12,466 nucleotides of DNA from Acidobacteriota bacterium. GTDB lineage: Bacteria; Acidobacteriota; UBA4820; DSQY01. Where the stretch lies: the NCBI GenBank assembly GCA_021814085.1, contig JAKAJA010000020.1, forward strand, positions 1-12,466, given 5' to 3'. The position numbers and the translations under genes were made by a program. This document shows positions 7,017 through 12,466 of this stretch, piece after piece; positions within the stretch are counted from its first letter, which is position 1, and every line of letters begins with the position of its first letter. The notes beneath the pieces were generated by a model, which had not been told where the DNA came from, searched no databases, and was given only the letters and a program-made list of their open reading frames with translations.

Positions 7017-7097
7017 CTTCTCCCCCTGTAGCATCGGTCAACAGAACAGAGAACGCGCTAACCTCCCGCCCCATCCTGGCGCGGTGTCCATGGGTGT

Positions 7098-7907
7098 TTA
7101 CCTTCTCGATTGCCCCCGGGCTGGTCCTTCTTTGAAATACTCCGCAAGCTTCTTTGCGTGGGGGGAAATGCTCCGGTAGTCCCGCAAGAAGCGCACGTCC
7201 TCCGCGACGTGCCGTTGAAAGGCCACCTGGGTGAGCCGCCCTGAGTCGAACGCCCCTCGATCCCGAATCGTCTCGAAGAGTCGCGCCAGGTCCTCGAAGG
7301 CGAGCGGGTACCCATGGCGGATGACCGCCACGTAAAGGTCTACGAAGGCCCGCTCGGGCCCGGCCAGCCCGTTCTGGCCGTACCGCATCTCCGCGGCTCC
7401 ATAGAGCCAGATCGGTCCCGAGGACTTGCTGGGGAGCTTCACGGCATCGCGGCTTCGTTTCCCTTCAGGCATTAGGATGACGACCCACCCCTGCCGGGTC
7501 AGGGCATCGGTCACCTCGCCCAGCGAGCCGTCCACCGCGTAGACCAGAACCGGGAGCCGTTCAGAGACGTGCAGCACGTACGGGGACAAGACGTCCAGCC
7601 CCGTCACCAAGAACTCCAAACCTCGCTCCTGGAGCAGCGCACGGATGCCCTCTCCGGCCTCGGACAGCTTGGGTGCGAGTCCTTGGCGCCCAATTTGGAA
7701 GGAGTACTGGTTTCTCCCCAGGCGCGTGAGCACCCCCCGATCGGTGAGTTGCCACAGCGTCCAGCCCGCCGTCGGCCGGAGCCCACCCAAGACCCGCCAG
7801 GCTTCGGCCACGCCAAAGGTGGGAACTCCCTTCAGCGCCTTCCTCAATCGTGCGGCGCGCTCCTTGAGACTGGGCGTGAGGTTCGCGGAAGAAGCTTGCC
7901 TATTCAT
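7098..7907 (-). CDS. AbiEi/DUF6577-like protein (winged-helix, putative antitoxin/regulator)
   Basis: 269 residues. The N-terminus (residues about 15-70: LKERAARLRKAL, TLWQLTDRGVLTRLGRNQYSF) is a winged-helix of the type starting AbiEi-like antitoxins. The middle (LEFLVTGLDVLSPYVLH, LPVLVYAVDG, GWVVILMPEG) and the end (AGPERAFVDLYVAVIRHGYPLAFEDLARLFE) follow the DUF6577/AbiEi layout, in which the ERA/EKL-VDLY segment is characteristic. AbiEi proteins bind DNA and neutralise AbiEii nucleotidyltransferase toxins; no AbiEii-type gene is next to it, only an unrecognised 375-residue gene downstream. The ATG at 7907 directly abuts the 9-bp target duplication of an IS4-family element, so its native 5' region was displaced to about 9313. 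Family call is by pattern only; a plain HTH regulator remains possible. Confidence 0.6.
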   Translation of the reverse strand: MNRQASSANLTPSLKERAARLRKALKGVPTFGVAEAWRVLGGLRPTAGWTLWQLTDRGVLTRLGRNQYSFQIGRQGLAPKLSEAGEGIRALLQERGLEFLVTGLDVLSPYVLHVSERLPVLVYAVDGSLGEVTDALTRQGWVVILMPEGKRSRDAVKLPSKSSGPIWLYGAAEMRYGQNGLAGPERAFVDLYVAVIRHGYPLAFEDLARLFETIRDRGAFDSGRLTQVAFQRHVAEDVRFLRDYRSISPHAKKLAEYFKEGPARGQSRR

Positions 7908-7916
7908 GGTCCAAGT
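7908..7916. repeat. Target-site duplication, left copy
   Basis: GGTCCAAGT directly before the left IS end; identical to 9304-9312. Nine bases is within the range known for IS4-family elements. Confidence 0.88.
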
Positions 7917-7932
7917 CACACCTGTCCAAGAT
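7917..7932 (+). repeat. IS left terminal inverted repeat
   Basis: CACACCTGTCCAAGAT; pairs with 9288-9303 with two mismatches. Confidence 0.85.
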
Positions 7933-8016
7933 GACATTTGAAAAGAAGTGCCTCCCATGTTGTAGGCTTGAAGTGCTAGGTAGGCTTCGCACCTGCGACA
8001 GAGGGGAGGTGGGGTT

Positions 8017-9225
8017 ATGGTACGAGGAGCGAGTCTGTTCGGTCAACTGCTGGGGCTGTTTCCAAGGATCGTCTTCGAGGGCATCGTGAAGGCCCACGAT
8101 GCGGAGAGAGGAGCGAAGGGGTTCACCTGCTGGACGCAGTTTGTGGCGATGCTCTTCTGTCAGGTCGGGCAGGCGCACTCGCTGCGGGAGATCTGCGGGG
8201 GGCTGCGCTCGGTGGTGGGGAAGAGAAGCCACCTGGGCGTCCAAGATGCGCCCAAGAGGTCCACGCTTTCTTATGCCAACGAGCACCGGCCCTGGGAGGT
8301 CTACCAGGATCTCTTCTACGACCTGCTGGTGCGTGGTAGGGGGATGGTAACAGCCCGTCGGCCGCTCAGGTTCAAGAACAAGCTCCTGTCCCTGGATGCC
8401 ACTGTGATCGACCTGTGCCTGTCCCTCTTCCCCTGGGCGGAATTCCGGCAGACCAAGGGAGCCGTGAAGCTCCACCTTCTGTTGGACCACGAGGGGTACC
8501 TCCCCGTGTTCGTGACCGTGACGGAGGGTAAGAGGCACGAGATCACCGTGGCGAAGCAGATGCGTTTTCCCGAGGGGAGCATCGTGGTCTTCGACATGGG
8601 GTACTGCGACTACGCTTTCTTCGGACGGCTGTGCTCGGAGAAGGCGTTCTTCGTGACCCGCCAGAAGGACAACGCGCTCTACGACGTGATCGAATCTCGC
8701 CCGGTCCCCACCGGCGGGATCGTCCTCTCCGATGAGGTCATCCGTCTCTCCAGCGCCAAGGGGCTGGAAGGGTGTCCCTTCCTGCTCCGAAGGGTCGTGG
8801 TCCAGGTGCCCGATAAGGAAGAACCCCTCGTCCTGCTGACCAACCACATGACCTTCGCGGCCTCGACCGTGGCCGCCATCTACAAGGAGCGATGGCAGAT
8901 CGAGCTGTTCTTCAAGGCCATCAAGCAGAACCTGCGGGTTAAGACCTTCGTCGGGACCTCCAGGAACGCCCTTTTGACCCAAATTTGGACAGCACTGATC
9001 GCAATCCTCCTGCTCAAGATCCTCGCGCTCAAGTCCAGGATGGGCTGGGCGCTCTCCACCCTCGCCTGTCACCTCCGCTGGAATCTCTTCAGCTATAAGG
9101 ACCTCTGGCAGTGGATTGACGACCCCTACACGCCACCTCAAGAGGCCCGCAGTCTCCAGCCCAGACTCTTTGACAGCGTTCTTCCACAGCAACACATCCT
9201 CACCTGCAGGGGGGCCTCATCCTAA
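8017..9225 (+). CDS. IS4-family transposase
   Basis: 402 residues. DDE transposase. Asp127 lies in LLSLDATVIDL, Asp193 in VVFDMGYCDYAFF, and Glu296 in YKERWQIELFFKAIK, which shows the IS4 Y-x2-R-x3-E-x6-K signature (Y289, R292, E296, K303). The N-terminus (LLGLFPRIVFEGIV ... WTQFVAMLFCQ) is usual for the ISPepr1-like branch. ATG 8017 follows GGGGAGGTGGGG. Length and all catalytic residues are intact, so the enzyme is probably functional. The reverse strand also has a long open frame (431 codons), which is a shadow. Confidence 0.93.
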   Translation: MVRGASLFGQLLGLFPRIVFEGIVKAHDAERGAKGFTCWTQFVAMLFCQVGQAHSLREICGGLRSVVGKRSHLGVQDAPKRSTLSYANEHRPWEVYQDLFYDLLVRGRGMVTARRPLRFKNKLLSLDATVIDLCLSLFPWAEFRQTKGAVKLHLLLDHEGYLPVFVTVTEGKRHEITVAKQMRFPEGSIVVFDMGYCDYAFFGRLCSEKAFFVTRQKDNALYDVIESRPVPTGGIVLSDEVIRLSSAKGLEGCPFLLRRVVVQVPDKEEPLVLLTNHMTFAASTVAAIYKERWQIELFFKAIKQNLRVKTFVGTSRNALLTQIWTALIAILLLKILALKSRMGWALSTLACHLRWNLFSYKDLWQWIDDPYTPPQEARSLQPRLFDSVLPQQHILTCRGASS

Positions 9226-9271
9226 AATGGTCCTATTACCCGTCCAGAACCCTCACCCCGCTTAGACCGCC

Positions 9272-9286
9272 ATCCGGTCACCGGAT
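9272..9286. repeat. 15-bp palindrome inside IS right end
   Basis: ATCCGGT-C-ACCGGAT, perfect, just inside the right terminal repeat and 46 bp after the transposase stop. It may be a stem for transcript ending or a transposase contact site; no T-run follows. Confidence 0.45.
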
Positions 9287-9287
9287 T

Positions 9288-9303
9288 ATCTTGGACAGCA
9301 GTG
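9288..9303 (-). repeat. IS right terminal inverted repeat
   Basis: Reverse complement of CACTGCTGTCCAAGAT, ending in CAGTG directly before the right target duplication. Confidence 0.85.
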
Positions 9304-9312
9304 GGTCCAAGT
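9304..9312. repeat. Target-site duplication, right copy
   Basis: GGTCCAAGT, identical to 7908-7916. Confidence 0.88.
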
Positions 9313-9338
9313 GTATTATCTTCGGGAAGAGAAGTCAA
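9307..9338 (-). promoter_or_regulatory. Displaced promoter of the AbiEi-like gene
   Basis: If the IS and one duplication are removed in silico, the minus strand reads TTGACT (9338-9333), 17 bases, TACACT, six bases (TGGACC), then the ATG of the AbiEi-like gene. This is a plausible sigma-70-type promoter giving a leaderless mRNA. The insertion splits it: the gene-proximal copy keeps only ACT of the -10. Inference from two weak boxes. Confidence 0.35.
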
Positions 9339-9348
9339 CTAACTATTA

Positions 9349-9651
9349 ATGTATTATAGAATAGTAGGATTAGCTAATATCGAACCCGATTCGCGCCGGC
9401 ACCGTTGGGCCTGTAGTCTGGCAAGGTTGGAGGCGCGCCTCTCCACCTACCTGGGGGTGAAGTTTCGCGACGTGCGAGGATTCTCTTCACGGGACATCTG
9501 GGATATGCGCCGGTTCTATGTGACTTGTATGGTGAATCTCCTTCTCGCACAAGCTGTGCGAGAAAGGGGGCGCAATCGAAATGAGGTCGTTGCACCCTAT
9601 AAGGATGCGCAGAAAAGAGTATTATATTACTTTGATTCACCCAATAGGTGA
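9349..9651 (+). pseudogene. DUF1016 (YhcG-like nuclease) N-terminal remnant
   Basis: A 100-codon frame whose middle (ARLEARLSTYLGVKF, then RGFSSRDIWDMRRFY, about residues 26-58) resembles the DUF1016 N-terminal region, where a GFS-RN-LW-MRQFY motif is typical. The expected continuation is absent: after FYVTC the sequence is unrelated and ends within 45 codons, while full members run to about 300 residues or more with a PDDEXK nuclease domain. The first residues are encoded by AT-rich DNA and have no ribosome site. A strong hairpin (9542-9564) sits where similarity stops. I read it as a decayed fragment left by an older deletion; a small real gene is less likely. Confidence 0.45.
9542..9564. 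repeat. Perfect hairpin, 9-bp arms
   Basis: TTCTCGCAC-AAGCT-GTGCGAGAA. No T-run on either side, so not a typical terminator. It lies at the point where the DUF1016-like similarity ends. Confidence 0.6.
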
Positions 9652-9653
9652 AT
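9635..9653. promoter_or_regulatory. Candidate HigA operator palindrome
   Basis: ATTCACC-CAATA-GGTGAAT, perfect seven-base arms, ending five bases before the -35 of the higBA promoter. HigA-type antitoxins repress their own operons through such palindromes; assignment here is inference. Confidence 0.45.
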
Positions 9654-9658
9654 AATAG

Positions 9659-9687
9659 TTGATATTTATATTTATGAGTAGTATATA
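9659..9687 (+). promoter_or_regulatory. Sigma-70-like promoter of the higBA operon
   Basis: TTGATA (9659-9664), 17-base spacer, TATATA (9682-9687), in an AT-rich patch. The start would fall near 9694, about 25 bases before the toxin ATG. Spacing is optimal and both boxes are close to consensus. Confidence 0.6.
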
Positions 9688-9718
9688 TTGGACTGGGAGG
9701 TACGAAAGGCGCCATGCC

Positions 9719-10018
9719 ATGAACTTTCGTTTCGAGGATCGAAAGCTTCAATCCCTCTACGAAACGGAAGAGGGCGCCAAGAGATACCCGCCCGAAGTGG
9801 TGGAGGCCTTCTTCCGGAGAATGGCCTCGATCAAGGCGGCAAAGGACGAGCGTGACCTGCGCGCACTCAAAGGCGCCAGGCTGGAGAAGCTCAAAGGGGA
9901 GCAAGACCGCCACTCGATGCGGCTCAATAAGAAGTGGCGGCTGCTCATCGGATTCGAACGAGATGCGGGGGGCGCCCTCGTGGTGGTCATTAAGATTAGC
10001 GACCATTACGACGAGTGA
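9719..10018 (+). CDS. higB: HigB/RelE-superfamily toxin
   Basis: 99 residues. Ribosome-dependent mRNA endonuclease of the HigB (GraT-like) type by family. The sequence follows the family layout: FEDRKLQSLYETEEGAKRYP at the start, a central LRALKGARLEKLKGE, then SMRLNKKWRLLIGFE and the end VVIKISDHYDE. Start at 9719 is chosen because GAAAGG lies eight bases upstream and the family N-terminus begins there; the frame opens further left at 9659 but that part overlaps the promoter. The antitoxin gene starts 11 bases after its stop. Toxin-first order is normal for HigBA. Confidence 0.85.
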   Translation: MNFRFEDRKLQSLYETEEGAKRYPPEVVEAFFRRMASIKAAKDERDLRALKGARLEKLKGEQDRHSMRLNKKWRLLIGFERDAGGALVVVIKISDHYDE

Positions 10019-10029
10019 GGAGGCAAACT

Positions 10030-11118
10030 ATGGAAAGGGAACTCATTCCTGCGCGGGCGGTCAAGCCGGGGGACATCCTGCGTGAGGAGATGGAGGCTCG
10101 GGAGTGGTCCCAGGCCGACCTGGCGCATATCTTGGGGCGCCCGATTCAAGTGGTCAACGAGATTCTTCAGGGGCGGAAGGCCATTACTCCCGAGACGGCT
10201 CTTGGGCTCGCTACGGCGTTCGGGACCTCGCCCGAGTTCTGGCTCAACTTGGAGAATGCCTACCGTCTTCACTTGGCTCGCGCGTCCCAGCAAGGCGAGG
10301 ATGTCCAGCGAAAGGCCGAGCTCTATGGCTTGGCCCCCATCAAGGAAATGATCAAGCGAAGGTGGATTAGGGAAACCTCGAACCCGGACGAGCTGCAGGC
10401 AGAGCTATTGGGCTTTTTCCGGGTCTCGGACCTGGCCTCTATTTCTGCGCCGGCGGTGCGTTTCCGGTTCTCCCCCAGGCACACTCCTGACACTCCGTCT
10501 CTGTGGGCCTGGGTGACTAGGGCGCGGAACTTGGCGGAGGAGCAGAAAGTTGCGCCTTTCTCGCAAGAGGTTTTCGCGAACCAGGTGCCCGATCTTGCTC
10601 ACCTGTCTGCTTCGCCGGAAGAAATGCTCAACCTTCCAGATCGCTTGGCGGACATGGGAGTACGGCTCGTTATTGTCCCGCACCTCACCAGAACTTATAC
10701 CGACGGCGCGGCCTTTTGGCTTAAGGACAAGCACCCAGCCGTTGCTCTGTCTCTCCGTTACGACCGGCTGGACAATTTCTGGTTCACTCTCATGCACGAG
10801 TTGGCTCACTTGAGTGGTGATCCCAAGAACCGAAAGGACTACCTCGATAACGAACTTGATCAGAGCGCCACCGCTGGGGAAGAGGGCCGGGCCAACCGCC
10901 TGGCCTCGGAGTGGCTCCTGCCCAAGAAGGCCTTTGATGAATTCGTGCGTATAACTAAACCTCATTTCTCATTGAAGGCCATCAGGGCCTTCGCGAGAAC
11001 CCAGGGTGTCCACCCCGCGCTTGTCGTAGGTCGGCTCCACCATGAAGGCCACCTCCACTACAGCCAGCACCGTGGCACCTTAGGTAAAGTCAGGCACCTG
11101 TTCTTGAATCGGTCCTAA
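10030..11118 (+). CDS. higA: HigA-type antitoxin fused to ImmA/IrrE metallopeptidase domain
   Basis: 362 residues. N-terminal XRE-type HTH of the HigA family (PGDILREEMEAREWSQADLAHILGRP, then ITPETALGLATAFGTSPEFWLNLE, about residues 13-75) binds toxin and operator. The C-terminal half is an ImmA/IrrE-type zinc peptidase with H256-E-L-A-H260 (TLMHELAHLSGD) and a downstream EEGRANRLASEWLLP segment expected to supply the third ligand. ATG 10030 has a perfect AGGAGG six bases upstream; a GTG at 10015 in the same frame overlaps the toxin stop but lacks that spacing. The peptidase may cleave the antitoxin or another regulator to release the toxin, which is inference from ImmA systems. Confidence 0.88.
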   Translation: MERELIPARAVKPGDILREEMEAREWSQADLAHILGRPIQVVNEILQGRKAITPETALGLATAFGTSPEFWLNLENAYRLHLARASQQGEDVQRKAELYGLAPIKEMIKRRWIRETSNPDELQAELLGFFRVSDLASISAPAVRFRFSPRHTPDTPSLWAWVTRARNLAEEQKVAPFSQEVFANQVPDLAHLSASPEEMLNLPDRLADMGVRLVIVPHLTRTYTDGAAFWLKDKHPAVALSLRYDRLDNFWFTLMHELAHLSGDPKNRKDYLDNELDQSATAGEEGRANRLASEWLLPKKAFDEFVRITKPHFSLKAIRAFARTQGVHPALVVGRLHHEGHLHYSQHRGTLGKVRHLFLNRS

Positions 11119-11129
11119 AGGAGTGTCCT

Positions 11130-11357
11130 ATGAGCAATGGCAAGAACCAGTGGGTAGTCCCGCATGGGAAAGAATGGGCAGTGCGGGGTGAAGGCAACTC
11201 CAGGGCGACGGCGATCAAGTCCACACAGGGTGAGGCGGCCCAGGTGGCACGGGACATCGCGCGGAACCAGCAATCGGAGCTCATCATTCAGAACCGTCAC
11301 GGGCAGATCAGACAGAAAGACAGCTTTGGCAACGATCCCTGCCCGCCGAAGGGCTAA
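11130..11357 (+). CDS. DUF2188-domain small protein
   Basis: 75 residues, matching the whole DUF2188 family: WAVRGEGNSRATAIKSTQ (from about residue 16), AAQVARDIARNQQSELIIQNRHGQIRQKDS, and the usual ending FGNDPCPPKG. The biochemical role is not known to me. ATG 11130 has AAAGGAG seven bases upstream and lies 11 bp after the higA stop, so it is almost certainly transcribed with higBA. Its presence as a third gene is worth noting. It converges on the pRiA4b ORF-3-like gene, with 10 bp between stop codons. Confidence 0.85.
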   Translation: MSNGKNQWVVPHGKEWAVRGEGNSRATAIKSTQGEAAQVARDIARNQQSELIIQNRHGQIRQKDSFGNDPCPPKG

Positions 11358-11368
11358 GGAGGAGCCCT
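11350..11368. terminator. Hairpin between convergent genes, possible bidirectional terminator
   Basis: AGGGCT-AAGGAGG-AGCCCT, six-base perfect arms spanning the TAA of the DUF2188 gene and touching the TGA of the opposing gene. No T-run, so termination activity is uncertain. Confidence 0.3.
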
Positions 11369-12015
11369 CACTTCACACGCTTCAGCAGCGCGTTGACCTT
11401 CTCGAAGGAAAAGGCCTCGGGGTCAAAAGTCCCGCCGATCCACTCCTTGTACTCCTCGTGCATCTCGTGCTTCGGATCGGCTAGTCCTACCAGGAAATCC
11501 TCATAGCCCGGAGGGCCGCCTATATCGTCGGGCGGGCACGCTCGGGCGCCGCCCGTGCAAACGGCGTGGGATACGCCGCCCTCCGGGTTCGGGGCTTTTT
11601 CAATCTTGATTTCGTGCGTCCACCCGTCCCCGAAATCGTATTCGTAGAACCACTTCTTGAACTCCCCAGCCACATCCCGAAGGGTCGCCTGCTTTTCGTC
11701 CTTGAGAAGGGCCCGCGCCAGAACACTGACCTTGCCTCGGCTGCCCCAGCCCGGATAGGCACTGAAGGCGTGCATATGAGAATCGGTCCAGCCCATCGCG
11801 ATCTGAAGGATGCGGTGCAGTTTGGCGAGTGTGATGCCAGCCGGTACGACCAAGCGCCTCCATACCGGCGGCTCTACTTCCAGCAAGGTTACCTTGAGTT
11901 GCAGGACGTTGTCCGGTAGACTTTCGTTAAGCGTATCATGGCTCCTCCTTGCCCCTAACAGTGACCAGAAGCGTCGGGCCAGTGCTGTGAGTTCGCCGCC
12001 GATTGCACCGCTCAT
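11368..12015 (-). CDS. pRiA4b ORF-3-like family protein
   Basis: 215 residues. Contains the complete plasmid pRiA4b ORF-3-like domain: EPPVWRRLVVPAG (residues 48-60), LHRILQIAMGWTDSHMHAF (66-84), YEYDFGDGWTHEI (124-136), CTGGARACPPDDIGGPPGYEDFL, and a closing DPEAF-SFEKVNALL. Function of the family is not established; it is common on plasmids and genomic islands. The start at 12015 overlaps the upstream gene's TGA (ATGA), which fixes it by coupling. The first 36 residues are an extension not usual for the domain. Confidence 0.87.
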   Translation of the reverse strand: MSGAIGGELTALARRFWSLLGARRSHDTLNESLPDNVLQLKVTLLEVEPPVWRRLVVPAGITLAKLHRILQIAMGWTDSHMHAFSAYPGWGSRGKVSVLARALLKDEKQATLRDVAGEFKKWFYEYDFGDGWTHEIKIEKAPNPEGGVSHAVCTGGARACPPDDIGGPPGYEDFLVGLADPKHEMHEEYKEWIGGTFDPEAFSFEKVNALLKRVK

Positions 12016-12466
12016 GGATTCACCCCTTTGAGGACCTGCTCGCGGAGTTCTTTGGCGGCCTCCTGCTGGCGGGCGTCGCCCGCCTGGAACTCGAGCCAGG
12101 TTTGGAGTCGGCTGGCCCATCGCTGGCCGGTCTCGTCCACCTCGTTGGCGAAGTAGAGCCCCGCCTCGCCGCTCTCAAGTAGTTCCATGTCCGCGAAGCT
12201 CCGCACCTCCTCCGGGGTTCCGCCCAGAGCGGTAAGGGCTAGCGGAAGGCTGGACACGGCAATCTGAATCGGACCTCCCTGGGAGAAGGCCGTGTAGCGT
12301 CGCGCTGATGATTCCCCGGTCACGGCCCACTTGAGTCCTGGCACGGAGGTGAGCGCACGGCCCCAGTCCAAGGTCGGGGAGATCCGCAGTGCACGTCGGT
12401 CTTTGACCGCGTTCCCCTTCCACTCCCGGGCAAGGCTGTCGAGCAGTCGCAGGGGCTCCAGCAGAG
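12012..12466 (-). CDS. AbiEi-like regulator, C-terminal part (5' end outside window)
   Basis: About 150 residues to the stop; the frame is open to the right edge, so the true start lies beyond the window. The sequence resembles the C-terminal half of AbiEi-family antitoxin-like regulators: LLDSLAREWKGNAVKDRRAL, WAVTGESSARRYTAF (the family usually has a TGESAA-like motif here), and a closing WLEFQAGDARQQEAAKELREQVL that mirrors the LYLDL-GDPRA-EAAE-LRE end of such proteins. It overlaps the ORF-3-like gene by four bases (ATGA), so the two are coupled. The family call is by pattern and the N-terminal HTH cannot be seen. Confidence 0.5.
   Translation of the reverse strand, partial: LLEPLRLLDSLAREWKGNAVKDRRALRISPTLDWGRALTSVPGLKWAVTGESSARRYTAFSQGGPIQIAVSSLPLALTALGGTPEEVRSFADMELLESGEAGLYFANEVDETGQRWASRLQTWLEFQAGDARQQEAAKELREQVLKGVNP

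Larger units (their letters stand above)
7917..9303. mobile_element. Complete IS4-family insertion sequence, 1387 bp
   Basis: Ends are imperfect inverted repeats: CACACCTGTCCAAGAT at left and the reverse complement of CACTGCTGTCCAAGAT at right (14 of 16 match, with 11 consecutive). It is flanked by the perfect 9-bp duplication GGTCCAAGT, and one intact transposase gene fills it. Intact ends, duplication and ORF indicate a fairly recent insertion. It separates the AbiEi-like gene from its former upstream DNA. Confidence 0.92.

Noticed and set aside
7900..9195. Minus-strand open frame of 431 codons
   Set aside because: Shadow of the intact IS4-family transposase.
9659..9718. Upstream start for HigB
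   Set aside because: This part coincides with the -35/-10 boxes, and a ribosome site and the family N-terminus support 9719.
9374..10006. Minus-strand open frame of 210 codons
   Set aside because: Opposes the HigB gene and its promoter; no recognisable content.

Overview
The window is a GC-rich stretch of accessory DNA, most likely part of an integrative-conjugative or mobilizable element or a plasmid. No rRNA, tRNA, CRISPR array or housekeeping gene is visible. A DUF3631/prim-pol replication module, a MobC-relaxase-coupling protein cassette, toxin-antitoxin genes and a complete IS4-family element all point to a mobile island in a Gram-negative-type bacterium. I cannot name the phylum from sequence alone. 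GC drops sharply only around 9,313-9,420 and 9,610-9,700.

The left 7.9 kb is read almost entirely from the minus strand. In transcription order it holds: an AbiEi/DUF6577-like gene (7907-7098), an unrecognised 375-residue protein (7016-5889), a small excisionase-type HTH protein (5750-5511), a primase-polymerase (5508-4672), a DUF3631 ATPase (4672-3116), a possible small ORF (3119-2703), mobC (2710-2381), a MOBP-type relaxase (2364-1060), and a VirD4/TraG-like coupling protein that runs off the left edge. The HTH, prim-pol and DUF3631 genes are tightly coupled (2-nt gap, then a TAATG overlap), so they form one replication/maintenance operon. Relaxase and coupling protein follow mobC closely, forming a DNA-transfer operon. 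No integrase, Rep protein of a familiar plasmid family or type IV secretion channel lies in the window.

The most striking non-coding structure lies between and across these two modules, at 2953-3289. Six copies of a GTGGCGG-type motif form two dyads exactly 200 bp apart, and three pairs of blocks share one symmetry centre at 3121.5. This centre falls at the stop codon of the DUF3631 gene, so half of the array is inside its coding tail. A replication origin or partition/transfer site is the leading guess.

From 7917 to 9303 a complete IS4-family element, with imperfect terminal repeats and a perfect 9-bp target duplication, has landed directly against the start codon of the AbiEi-like gene and probably cut it from its promoter. 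To its right lies an AT-rich patch with a DUF1016-like gene remnant. Then comes a well-formed HigB-HigA(ImmA) toxin-antitoxin operon with its own promoter and operator-like palindrome, followed by a DUF2188 gene. The right end holds two overlapping minus-strand genes: a pRiA4b ORF-3-like protein and the C-terminal part of a probable AbiEi-like regulator.
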